A DNA stretch of 64,000 bases, taken from Varroa destructor. Lineage: Eukaryota; Arthropoda; Arachnida; Mesostigmata; Varroidae. A model generated the notes under the pieces. The model did not search any database, had not been told where the DNA came from, and saw only the letters and a list, made by a program, of their open reading frames with translations. The first letter of the stretch is position 1. The number at the start of each line of letters is the position of its first letter. Made by a program: the position numbers and the translations under genes. The stretch is from positions 36,429,877-36,493,876 of the forward strand of contig NW_019211454.1 of NCBI RefSeq assembly GCF_002443255.2, read 5' to 3'. This document shows positions 1 through 9,839 of this stretch, piece after piece.

Positions 1-240
1 TCAAAGCCAGCATTATCCGGTAGCAAGGACGACCGCGTTCAAGATAACGACGTCGTCGTTGCTATTTGCTAAGCCGGGTACACAGCATCTGGCAGCATCA
101 CCAGTTTCGTCACGGCGCTCTGTTATGTGCTGCCGCCTGTCGAACCTCCACGACGAGCGACGGTGGCGCCGATCACGTTGAGTTCCGAGTGCAGCAGCGA
201 TAGTAGCAGCTGATAGAAGACTGTTTAGATAGCCCACTAC

Positions 241-642
241 CCCCGACTAGTGCAAAAGGCCAGACGAAAAAAGAAATGTGCACATGTGTCAGCTACTAGC
301 GAGGACGTTGATGCCAGCAGCATAAACACCTGCACCGAGTTCGGTGTGTGACTAAGCAAACAAACGCAGCAGACACAGCAACAACGCACTTGGAGAGGAC
401 GACGGTGACGGAATAGCAAAAAAAAAAAAGCAAAAGGGGCTAAGGAACGCTCAAGAAAGGAGACTATATACAGCGAGAAGGAGATCAGTGCGAACAACAA
501 CCAGGAGAGAGCCAAAAGCTATTCATCAGCTAAACCAACCGCAAACGTAGCCGCTAACGCATTAGTAGAGACGGAAAGCGAACAGAAGCAAAAGCCGAAG
601 CAGTGGCAATAGCAGCTACAACCCCAGCAACAAGAACTCGAG
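241..642 (+). promoter_or_regulatory. probable 5' leader (UTR) of the first exon
   Basis: The stretch before the ATG at 643 is T-poor on the + strand and rich in A, CAG, GCAA and CAAC motifs, which is typical of arthropod 5' leaders. No ATG occurs between 326 and 642, although a few would be expected by chance. Two short upstream frames lie further out: ATG at 276 (stop ends 299) and ATG at 284 (stop ends 325). A TATATA (465-470) and a TCAGTG initiator-like motif (485-490) are present, but their spacing of about 22 bp is too short for a standard TATA-initiator pair, so the start of transcription is not fixed. The leader may begin upstream of 241 or outside the window. Calling it a leader is inference from composition and position. 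Confidence 0.45.
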
Positions 643-697
643 ATGCCGCCGAAGATGGAGCGTGGTGGCAAGCCCGCACAGCAGCGCACGGAATCAA
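643..697 (+). CDS. first coding exon (partial CDS), unknown protein
   Basis: The ATG at 643 has a purine (G) at -3. It opens a frame of 18 codons plus one base, starting MPPKMERGGKPAQQRTES, and runs into a consensus 5' splice site: the exon ends ...TCAA and the intron starts GTAAGT at 698 (phase 1). Thirteen of 18 third codon positions are G or C, well above the surrounding base composition, as expected for a coding exon. The peptide is basic and polar, with no domain, signal peptide or membrane segment. Reading through the donor, the frame stays open only to 840, into AT-rich sequence. I do not recognise the gene. The next exon must begin with two bases completing the codon A__; several acceptors in the window qualify (6445, 7041, 27397, 35960), or it may lie beyond 64000. 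The start could be wrong if this is not the main initiation codon. Confidence 0.55.
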
Positions 698-703
698 GTA
701 AGT
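698..703 (+). other. 5' splice site (donor) of the long intron
   Basis: GTAAGT follows ...GAATCAA exactly, matching the GTRAGT consensus at all six intron positions. The exon side (CAA rather than CAG) is slightly weaker. It splits a serine, arginine, threonine or other A-starting codon (phase 1). Confidence 0.55.
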
Positions 704-3700
704 CGTTGTTTTTGTCTTGGTCAGTTAGTGGTGCTAGTGGTAGTTGTTGCCGTATTACCTATCGTAGTTCATCTGAATCTAATCTTCTCGAGCTAACCAC
801 TGTCCTAGACAGTTTAGCTGTTCAGCGCCTTTGCCCATGAGCGTGCATCTCTTTTCTTTTTCCTATTAGACACATAGAGGTAGGCTATAGCAGATGCGAC
901 CTGGCCTAAACATCGCGAGTTCTGCTTGGTTAGCATTGGAAAAGCTCCTGATGAGCTAGTGACCGGCCCAAGCTGTCTTAGTAGTCGACAATGACGAAGG
1001 CCATGTGTCACAATGGATGCCCGCCCGCCTGTTCATCGACAACACCCGAGACCGGAACTTTACGTTTTCGTCTTGTTTGCTTCATTTGCATCGCCTACGT
1101 TATTAACGTTTCAGCCGCCATTGGCGCCTTTCGTTGCTTAGTACAATTGGCCGCTGTAGTCCAGCGAAGCAGGTCGTCTGGCCAGGAGAACTATTCACAA
1201 GAACGAAAGGGGTAAAATAGGAGGTAGATCGTTGGTGAGAACTTCTCTCGAATGAGGCCTGTTCAACTCGAGTCTCGCTGAGACAGACAGATAGACCGAC
1301 ACCAACACTCACATCGAGGAGTCAACCGGGAGAAATACACCCAGCTCTAGAAGTCTGAAACTGCTACTCGATGCCAAATACTGCCGAATTTACTGGCAAA
1401 TTCTAAAATTTAATTTGACTTTTCCTACCCAAAAGTCGTCGCTGTCACACTTTCGGACTAATGTTAGACATCTGGTAACCAAGCTCGACCAAACGGCAAT
1501 AAAGTCGAAAATAAATCGGTTGATTCTTTCAGCCATCTAACTATTTTGTCACCGATTTTGGCAAGCTTTTATGCCATAGCGGGGTAAACGGTAATGGTCA
1601 AAACGACCCACCTAAGCAAATAGATATAGATTTGTGTTAATTGACTAACCTAGATAATAGTACATTAAATCATGGCGGGAATTACGCAACACTCGTTTCG
1701 GTAAATACTGTTACTATGCGGTTCCTTTGTGTTAGTATATATCAAGCGATATTATCGAACTGAGCCATTTCCTTCTTAGATGCTCATAAACAGATGGGGG
1801 TGATTGTCTCAATATTGCAACAACGAATAAAATCAAGAAAGCGAACGGGGCAGCTTAATGGCAAGCGTGCGTAAGCAGTCCTCTGCTGCCGTGGTGGTTA
1901 AGGAGGCTAGTATGATTGAACGGTTTGCCAGCGGCCAGTTCTAAGTGCCTTTCTAGCCGAGAGTGTTTGTCCTGGGGATCTTATGGGGACGAACGGCCCG
2001 GATCATGGCGAGCACTGCACCGTGCCAGCGACAGCGACCAGAGGATTAACAGCGCGGCGATTATTGCAAGGCCGGCTGTTACATTTGATCGAGAAGAAAG
2101 CCGCATTTGATAGCCTCGAAGTACTGGCCTGACCCAGGCCTCGCCAAACTGCGCGCACTGCCCAATGCTAATGACTCGCAACACAGACCAACTATGGAAT
2201 TGTTCGAAAATCGTTTAGTCGCTGGCTATGCCGCTGTTAGCTTTGCATGCAGAAAAGGAGATTTTAATAAAGGCTAAACATACATTAATAAATTGTAGCT
2301 TTGAAGGCAAGTAGTTCTAAATTTCACCACTAGGAAGAGAAATATGACGTAAAAATATCTTGCTTTTCTATTACCAATACACATAGTTGCCAACTTATGC
2401 ACTTCCAAGCTATTTATGGAGGTAGGAATGACATATGAAAGCGTACATTATCATTGAGCAAGACGATAGAAATTTTCTATTCAGAGATCTTCATAGGGCG
2501 TGTTAGAGAAGTGAAGCTTTAAAGTGAAGAGGTTGAAAGGAGTCTTCTAACAAAGAGGATCAAACTTGATGCGACCCATTGATGTCACTTGATTTCAATT
2601 CTGTTTTTTCCCCATGTTTAGCACATGTCAATTAGTGAAGATGCATAAAGGCGGGCTTTACTGATCGATTGTCCATGACCAAGCAATACAATTCGCTATT
2701 CGACAGTTGGTAATATATTCTTTAAGGTTACCTAATTTTTAGCTCAGTGTTGTATGAATTAGTCTCACTTCACTTTTACAACTGCGACAATTAATGAAAT
2801 TATTACACCTTTGTCGAGTCTTCCAGCTGAATCTTGCCTCGTTAATTGAAGAGCGCGTCAGCAGTACAGCGGTATATCTGTGGTACGTTTAGCAGTATAC
2901 GTGTTGTTCAGTATTTCATTTTGTGCTAAAACGTTAGCTAGGTGAAGGGAAAGGATTGGAGTCCACAAGTGTCCGCACTAATTTCGACCGTTACGAGGTT
3001 TGAGACGGGACGGTTGTGGGAAGCCGGAGCGCCGAGGAATAAGTGGAATGCACAGTTCGTACAATTACAATTTGGCTTGCAGCCAAAACCCTTCAGAACC
3101 CACTTCCGCTAAGCAGAGAGGCTGGCAGGGCGGTTAGTAGCAACAATCGAGTCAATTGGTGGGGCTTTCCAAACTTCCCCACGCCGCCCATCGCTCTAAG
3201 CCCGTTTGGCCCTTACGCCCCTTCACCTATCCGCAGCACCATCTGACGGCTAAAAGTCTTGGCAACGAGTGTAGCAACAAATGAGCTAGACGAAAGCGCG
3301 ATCGCCTTCTGCCGTACAGGGGACACAGTGCGGTCGGCCTGTTGCATCAGCCCGACTGAATAGATCGGGTGCGCGTTTATTTGCTTTGTTAAAAATCGAT
3401 GTGAGAAACTCAATGTGAAAGATGACCGCTCTAAAGCCGCTTTATCAAAATTGATTACGACTGAGCCGTGGCAAACAATCAAATACATCACATCTGATAT
3501 TTCTCTTTGTTTTTATCATAGGTGATATTTTTTGGTGAAGTGAAACATCGCATCAATCAACTCCTATGAAATACAAACGGGCCGACCAATATTTTCCAGT
3601 AGGGACTATAGTTTCGATTAAAATCCTGTATTCGGTGGTATAAACAAGTTTGAACAGTCGGTAAAAAAATCCTGCTGATAGCTTTACCTATCCACCCGTT

Positions 3701-4760
3701 CGCGTGAATCCGTTACTCAAAAGGGGCTAGGATATCAAACGTACTATCACCATATTACAAGTTTAATACGAATGCCTCAGATCGTAGCGTTTCCTTATAA
3801 GTAATATTGCAAGGGGACAAGTCAAGAAGCAATTTTATCTACAAGGGTCTACTATTAGGAAACATATCATATTTTATCGGTACGAGTACACGAGAAAATT
3901 CAGATTTCGGTTGTTTTCTGATGATATTCTGGTCACATGAAAGTAGTAGGTCGTTCAGTCGAATCAAATCACTGCTCCGTTAAAAGGATGACAGAAAATT
4001 TATGGGTTGTCTGGCTTAAGTCAACAGATAAAATTGTCCGGTAGGCGTTGCTCGAGACCCAAAATGGCGGATAGAAAATAGTAAGTTGCTGTCAACTTTC
4101 AGCCCGCTGTCAACTAGCCATTGAGTGTAACTGGACGTTAATTGAGTGTAGTTACCGACTCCTAAGTGATTAACTATTAAGAAAGAACTTTCTCTATAGA
4201 GGTGAAGAAAGACGCAGATGGTACTATTTTCACATTATTTGATTAGGTTGCTAGAAAATACATCGCGATTTTTCTCTTTCTATCATTAACTGCTTGTAAA
4301 ATAAGTGCTTTTTGTCTGTTGTTGACAGTTTGAAACAGTTAAGCTTCTAGAGGCAGCTGCATATGGCGTATACGCAACTCCGCCGATTTAGGTGAAATGT
4401 GCTAGTCCAAACGACTAGCTTTTATAGCGAGCTCAAGCTAATGGGAGCAATATTTTAGATTGCCAGACGATATCTAGCGAGGCTTACGTTCGATACTGGC
4501 GTTCAGCCTTGCTTCGAACTACTGAAGTTCAATACGAAACGAATTTCGAATCTACATTTCTCACATGTACGCTTAGGCTTCATGCGCAGATGCGTTACTT
4601 CTCAACTAGTGAGGTAACCGTTTATTGATTTCAATTGCTTTACCGTTACGACTACGGTCGGTATAGTTGAAAATTGTACACCACCCTAGTCGTTCTTATT
4701 CTATCGATCACAGTCGAGTGCCGTTTAATCATTACCGCTACTGTTTTCGCCCTTCCTTTC
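704..4760 (+). other. intron or non-coding DNA
   Basis: This is AT-rich sequence with stops in all frames. GC-richer patches lie at 960-1310, 1860-2180 and 2990-3370. A pyrimidine-rich acceptor-like site ends at about 3521 (TTATCATAG), but the frames after it close within 15 codons. A short minus-strand frame with a hydrophobic start (1981-2106) is listed separately. I see no RNA gene or mobile element. Confidence 0.5.
1981..2106 (-). CDS. short frame with a signal-peptide-like N terminus
   Basis: A true ATG on the minus strand (2106-2104) opens 41 codons. The start is MRLSSRSN, then a hydrophobic core of about 18 residues (AGLAIIAALLILWSLSLA), then RCSA, a good signal-peptidase context, then a short tail RHDPGRSSP and a stop. 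The base at -3 is C, so the initiation context is weak. No GTRAG donor lies inside the frame, so it would have to be a complete 41-residue product or a chance frame in a GC-rich patch. The hydrophobic profile is seen directly; secretion is inference. Confidence 0.12.
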   Translation of the reverse strand: MRLSSRSNVTAGLAIIAALLILWSLSLARCSARHDPGRSSP

Positions 4761-4769
4761 AATGACTAG

Positions 4770-4785
4770 CCTATTCTTTAACAAG
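4770..4785 (+). other. possible 16-nt microexon with a strong donor
   Basis: AAG|GTGAGT at 4786 is a near-perfect 5' splice site. Sixteen bases upstream is an AG preceded by a pyrimidine tract (TTTTCGCCCTTCCTTTC, then AATGACTAG). All three frames are closed just before that AG, so any coding exon must be this short. Its length would take phase 1, which exon 643-697 supplies, to phase 2, which the acceptor at 24357 requires. The donor may equally be a chance match, since about two AG|GTRAGT octamers per strand are expected in 64 kb. Confidence 0.15.
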
Positions 4786-4800
4786 GTGAGTTGTATAGAT

Positions 4801-4981
4801 ACCTTTAACTATTTTTGTCTGCTCATTAAATCTCTTTCTTTATTCTACTTTCTTCTGGGCTTGCCCTCGTTGTTTTCGCTGCCGGCAACAGCCTCTTTCC
4901 AGCCTGTGCTGTTGTCTGCTCCTTTTCCCTTGTATCTCACGCCCCATATCTTTTTCTCGAACCATAGCTATTTTATTACAG
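4801..4981 (+). other. extended pyrimidine tract ending in a 3' splice-site-like TTACAG
   Basis: About 180 bases rich in C and T, with several CTTT, CCCT and TTCTC runs, end in TATTTTATTACAG|G at 4981. The stretch lacks + strand purine runs, and the GC-rich DNA that follows resembles exon. This is the layout of a 3' intron end on the + strand. Confidence 0.3.
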
Positions 4982-5067
4982 GACTAGGTGTTTACTCTCA
5001 GGTGCCATCTGAGTCGTCTTTGCGAGCTGCGCTACGCCGCCTGCCGGCCTTCGCTGGCTCCCGGTAG
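4982..5067 (+). CDS. candidate exon after the TTACAG acceptor
   Basis: After the acceptor at 4981, only the phase-1 frame stays open. It gives 27 codons, LGVYSQVPSESSLRAALRRL followed by PAFAGSR, then TAG at 5065-5067. Phase 1 is what the exon at 643-697 would require, so joining them would give a basic protein of about 46 residues. A possible donor at the end (CCG|GTAGGA) is weak. On the opposite strand the same DNA is part of a longer frame containing polyglutamine (4998-5276), so the coding strand is not settled. No domain is recognised. Confidence 0.2.
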
Positions 5068-5089
5068 GACTGCCGCCGCCGCTGCCGCC

Positions 5090-5120
<31 letters not shown>

Positions 5121-5276
5121 CCATCGTGACTCTCGAAATTGTTGCCGCTTAAAGTACTGGCCTTGATCTAGCGCGATGCGTGTGCTTGCGCCATTGCCAA
5201 GAGCATGGTCTGATAGCACTTGACCTATTTTTACTTGCTCTCGGGGCGTAGAGAATAAAGCAAAGACCCGTTTCAT
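4998..5276 (-). CDS. minus-strand frame with a polyglutamine run
   Basis: A true ATG at 5276 (A at -3) opens 92 codons. The first 50 residues have mixed composition (starting MKRVFALFSTPREQ). A run of nine glutamines encoded by the CTG tract follows, then arginine-rich repeats (RRQRRRQ), ending KDDSDGT and a stop. Polyglutamine next to basic repeats is common in arthropod regulatory proteins, but it is also produced by any CAG microsatellite. The pyrimidine tract and acceptor on the + strand next to it argue for the other strand. No domain is recognised. Confidence 0.15.
5072..5117 (+). repeat. compound GCC/CTG trinucleotide repeat
   Basis: Interrupted GCC/CTG units (5072-5090) lead into nine perfect CTG units (5091-5117). 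Read on the minus strand, the pure tract is nine CAG codons (glutamine). It is the only sizeable GC-rich trinucleotide repeat in the window. Confidence 0.9.
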
Positions 5277-5279
5277 TTT

Positions 5280-6230
5280 TCAATAGAACCTTCAAAACGG
5301 AAGGCTCAACCTTTAAGTTGATAACTCCGCACTGGACAAAATCTAACGAGTGCCAGATGAGGAAAAGGTGAAATATTCTCTAAGTATAGACATACACTTG
5401 GCCACTGTCAGATACCTTTGACTGACTCACTACACTCATAATTCCTGTCTTCTCCAGTCATTTTTCAATCGTTGCACCGTGCAGTCTCGGTTCACTGCTC
5501 CGTCCTAGCTAAAACAATAAAAAAAGTCCTAAGCATATATTGACTTTTCCGGTGGCCAAGTGATTATATCAGCATCTGCTAAATTCCTGTGCATACAGGT
5601 CTGAATAATATCTTCGCAGAAATGACTGATCACTTTCGTCGATCGTTACACAAACCCATTGCAAATGCACGATTTCGTAATCAGGAAATACAAGAATATC
5701 GAAAAAATATATTCCGGATCAATCGGGCCAAAATGACAAATCATTAGGGTTACCTTATCTCCTGAGTCTAGGGAGCATAAGCAAATATTTTTTAGTTGTA
5801 AAACCGTTGAAGCTGTACTGCTTAAAGTATGTATAGTGACAAAAAAAACGTCGTGCCAACATCTGCGCCATTTCAAGTAGAGATGGTATAGCATTGTGTC
5901 CAAAATCTAAATCGATTCAGACCGACTGTCTCTACTTGAAGGAATATGATGACCGTTAAATTGATCAAGCAAAGAAACCGTCTTTTTGATGTTGTACCTT
6001 ACTTGTTGTTATAGGCCGTTCAAATGTTGACCAACACGTCCGTTACGTCGGTGAGGTCCACGCCGGAAGCGCAAAAAGATATGTTTTTCTCGCGTCCATT
6101 AGCTTCAGTTATCGATCGCTGCTGAATCGTATATTCCTTCTTCGAAGAATCTTTGCCGCTACTTCTCCTACAGTAGAAGGTTCTGTACTTTAGCGTAATG
6201 CAGCAGCTTCTTTCTTAGCCAGCTTCAGAC
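5280..6230. other. non-coding, nothing distinct
   Basis: AT-rich sequence without convincing coding frames. On the minus strand, a good acceptor (TGCTCCCTAG) lies 14 bases before AAG|GTAACC near 5754-5770; I could not extend it into an exon. A GC-richer block starts at about 6230. Confidence 0.4.
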
Positions 6231-6444
6231 GGCGATGGTTGGGGCCGATAGGGATCTGACGTCGTGGGCAAAAGGGAGAGTGTGGAGGTGAGGGATTTAG
6301 AAGGGAGAGGCGGGATTAGCTCTGCGGGGTAGTTCAGTCTCTCATCGTAGAAGTCCTTCAGAAGGTCGTCCCGTCCGATTTGCGCTCCGGGACCTTCCTC
6401 TGGCTAGCTCTCCCCTTTTCCAAATACATTTCCCTCTCCCATAG

Positions 6445-6572
6445 GGTCCCTGCACATGGAGTCGATTACCACCGACGCAGACCTCTCCTTCTATGTCACC
6501 AGCCGCCGCGCCAGCTCAGCTCCGAAGGACGAAACGGGACCGCTTCGTTGGCTGTCTTCTGAGTCTGGCTAG
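6445..6572 (+). CDS. candidate exon with high GC3, phase-compatible with exon 1
   Basis: A strong acceptor (pyrimidine tract ending CTCTCCCATAG, AG at 6443-6444) is followed by a phase-1 frame of 41 codons closing at TAG 6570-6572. All three frames are open here because the DNA is GC-rich. The phase-1 frame stands out, with about three quarters of its third positions G or C against about half in the other two, which matches the bias of exon 643-697. The residues look protein-like (HMESITTDADLSFYVTSRRA near the start), serine-rich, with no known domain. I see no GTRAG donor inside, so it would be a terminal exon giving a product of about 60 residues. No AATAAA follows soon, which weakens the model. 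An ATG at 6456 in the same frame would allow a separate start. Confidence 0.3.
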
Positions 6573-7012
6573 TCCGTCGTTCCTGGGAACACGTGCTAGA
6601 CAATATGGCTGTTCCCGATAGCAGGATCTGTCCGTGGCCTGAGGCCTATTTCTCTATTACTTGCCTGCCTGTTTTCTTGCTGGCTTTAGTTGTCTAAGCA
6701 TCGGCATACGGAAATCGGTTGGTTGGGTGGCAGGAATCTAGCTAGGCCTTAGTTAGATAGACCGTTCCGTTCAATTGGAGCGACGTCCGATTTCAACTGA
6801 GTGTATTCCTGTGGACGTTCTACATAGTTTTCCGAATCTTTTCGAGGCTGCCGCCCCACTCCTCTCTCTTATTACTCCCGTTTGCTTTGGCAATACCTTC
6901 TTTTTTATCCGGAAACGGTAGCGTGCGATTCCGTCAGTCGGCTTCTGTGATCAAAAGGGCTGATGCGGGGAGCGGCGGCCTAAGATAACCGTTTTCTCGT
7001 TGAATAGCTTGC

Positions 7013-7162
7013 GGCTAACTAGGGCTTCCCTTATTAGCAGACTCCCTTCGGCCTTCTGTCCCTTACTGCCTTATTTCCGCATACATTGTAGCGGCGGGGG
7101 CGGCGATGGTGGCGTTGGTCACTGGTGATGTGACAGCATCGATCAGGATTTGTGTGATTTGA
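7013..7162 (+). other. tandem (NAGNAG) acceptor with an open phase-1 frame
   Basis: A CTAAC branch-like motif (about 7016) is followed by GGGCTTCCCTTATTAGCAG. This offers two acceptors three bases apart (AG at 7037 and at 7040). After the second, a phase-1 frame runs 39 codons to TGA at 7160-7162. It has a hydrophobic, alanine- and valine-rich middle (AYIVAAGAAMVALVTGDV) and about 63% GC at third positions. A weak donor (CTG|GTGATG) lies inside. It competes with the other candidates as the exon after 697. Confidence 0.18.
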
Positions 7163-9590
7163 CTAGACGCCTATTTAGGGCGGTTCAGTAAATGTTTGCA
7201 TCACTAGCATATTGTCGAAGTGTTCTAGATGTTGATACTGAACAATATAGTACAATCATCTACGAAAAAAGAATTTGCAAGCCACTCCAAGAAAGTTATA
7301 GCAGTACGATTCGTAAAGTTATGTAAAGTTTTACGGTATATGCAGAAGTAGCGACGGGTGCTCAGAACGGTATCTTTATCTTTTCTCTAACACTAGCAGT
7401 AAGGACAGATAAAGCCGTTGCAAAAAATGTGTTTGGCTGTAAACGACAAGGTTGATATTTGCAATGGATTTTCCGTAAATAGTTTCAGAGCTCGTCAGGC
7501 ATTCGATAATTTCGCGGCAAGGACTGCCTATTTGTGTCGAAGCTCTCAAACACCTTTACTACAAACGTTAATGTAAACCGCTCAGCAATATCACTCTGTT
7601 ATTTAGGACTTCGTAAAATTGCTATTCGTTAAAGCCCTGTTTCCGCTCCTGAATTTTTGGTGGACAATTTATAGAGTGGCCTTTGAGGAAACTATCATCT
7701 CCATAACATCCGCTATACCAAATAATCGAACGATTCCCTCTTACCAGCCAAGCGGATAGCTACGTTACATCAGCTTAGACAACAGTTGCATTTGGAGCAG
7801 TATCCGAATTCGAACTGCTGTTGGGGGTTTGTGGCAGGAACAGAGAGTTTAATACCTCTTTGCCAATTTCTTTACATTATACCAAATGCTTTACACTGGA
7901 ATAATTGCAAAAATTGTATTGTTTTTGCCAAGGCCAGTCAACGATACATACACGCTTGAACCGCTGAAGTAATTGTGTGGCTCATTTGGTATAGATCAAT
8001 AAGCTAGCGTAGCAGGTTCTCGATTTCGATTATCCTAAAACGACGTCTCGCAAAAGGGAAGTATCATCTACCATAAAGTACACACTGATAGCTGAGTATC
8101 TGGAATCAAATACGAAATGAAACAGATATGATTTCAGTAAAAGGTAGAAACAAAAATATGTTTGCCAAAAGGAGTATTGTTTATCAGTTGAATTCTGCTG
8201 ACGGACACTTGAGTGCCAAAGTTCCTGCCTCCGTCATGACTTGTGTCCCGCTATGGTATTGACTCTACGCAATTTTTTTGCTTAGGGATACTATCAGAAA
8301 ATTACAGCAAGGCAGAAAAACGTGGTTATGGCTTAGCGCATATTGATACTAACAGTTTTATAAAATTAAAATCTTAGATGAAATTTGATTTGCAAGATAG
8401 CCAGACTCAAGTTCACACAACTATAATCAATACGCATTACTTTTCTTTCAATTTCGATAGATGCAGATTTCCTGTTGGAATACGTATCACCTTGCCACGC
8501 TAAAGTGGGCCGCGTTCATGGATGAAGCGTTTGAGTATTATGAACACGGTATGCGTGGCTTGAAACATATTCCATAACCTATTTGCTAGCTAGAACGTTT
8601 GTCGGTTTGGCGCTGACGCTTCGCTATTAACGTAAGGTTTGTGTAGCATTCTCAAAGAATAAAATTTCGATCTATTTTAGATGTTACTCGCCAAGCGGCT
8701 TTGTGGGCTTCTACTATGACTTGAACTCTTCAAATTTTCTAAATCGGCCAATAGCTTGGATGTAAAGCTCGCCTAGGCATTTTTAGTAATTTGTTCGAAT
8801 TTCAGGCCCAACGTATAAAATAAATCTTGTGGGAATGTTTCAGGGTTGCTACATGACGCATTGCATTGCTATTCAATTCTAAGCATTACTTTGCAAAATT
8901 TTCGATTCCTCCCAGAGGATACGCGTCTACAGTAAGTAGGCTGCAAGGATTTCTATTCCTAACAATTTGCAGGCAAGGGCTAGCGCAACATCTCACCAAT
9001 ATTAGATCAATTTTGCAGATATTGGCTACTTTTTCGCCCCCGAAAGCTCAATAGTTATTGCATTTGTATGTAGTTATCTATAGGCCGCAATGTTCCACAA
9101 ATAAAGAGAAATTGCGTTTCTGTTTTCATTCTTTTTCCTTTACGACAAAAATTTTACCGGTTCACTAATTTGGAACTAAAGTTAGCGAGAACGATGCTTC
9201 TTAGAACGACGTTACAATGCCTGTGTTCAGCTCAGATAGTTGATTGGCGCATTAGCTGCATTTAAAAGCCATCTGTCTAAAAAAAATGGCTTTCATGAAG
9301 AACGTATAAAAAAAAGTCAAATAAGGCAGGGAACGGTTAGAGTTCCGGCAATGACAAATCGTACACCGAATGAATAGTACAAAGAAGCTTTTTCAACATT
9401 TTTATAAACCTTAGCTTAATATTGTATCTAGTAACTCTATTCTTTCAGTTTCATATAGTCCATTAGGTTTCTAAGCTGATGTGAGTTTATATCAGTCTTT
9501 GACCTTTTTTTTTTCATTTGAAATGGTTAGATTGTTCTCATCATATCTTTTTTAATGCGTTTACGTTACACGTATAGTAACAGACGTCTG
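7163..9590. other. non-coding, AT-rich
   Basis: Long AT-rich stretch with frequent stops on both strands. The only splice-like site of note is CTACA|GTAAGT at 8933, with an AG 16 bases upstream after CGATTCCTCCC. It is too small to interpret. Confidence 0.45.
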
Positions 9591-9594
9591 AGAA

Positions 9595-9681
9595 TTAGAC
9601 AGACTTCTCTGGATTGTAACACAGATTCTTCGTGATCTCTTTGATGGACAATGCTACCTCCGCATTCTTTTCAGCAGCCAT
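9595..9681 (-). CDS. very short frame with a strong initiation context
   Basis: On the minus strand, CGACCATGG gives an excellent ATG context (A at -3, G at +4). The frame codes for 28 residues (MAAEKNAEVALSIKEITKNL, then CYNPEKSV) and then stops. The composition is amphipathic and lysine/glutamate-rich. No donor is visible before the stop. A microprotein is possible; chance is more likely. No family is recognised. Confidence 0.12.
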   Translation of the reverse strand: MAAEKNAEVALSIKEITKNLCYNPEKSV

Positions 9682-9839
9682 GGTCGTGGACAATGACTGT
9701 CTCACACATACATGTATGTACATATCGAGTAGATACGGTGGAAGTGAGTTACTGAGCTGATACAGGCGAAAGGACCTTATCCGAGTGACCCCCCGATGAA
9801 CGTGTTTGACAGTACTGGCTGTATACGGCGACAAGCGAT

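Noticed and set aside
1..240. Minus-strand frame 13-237 as a divergent gene
   Set aside because: It lies in the probable promoter or leader, its composition mirrors the + strand leader, and it has no motif or splice site.
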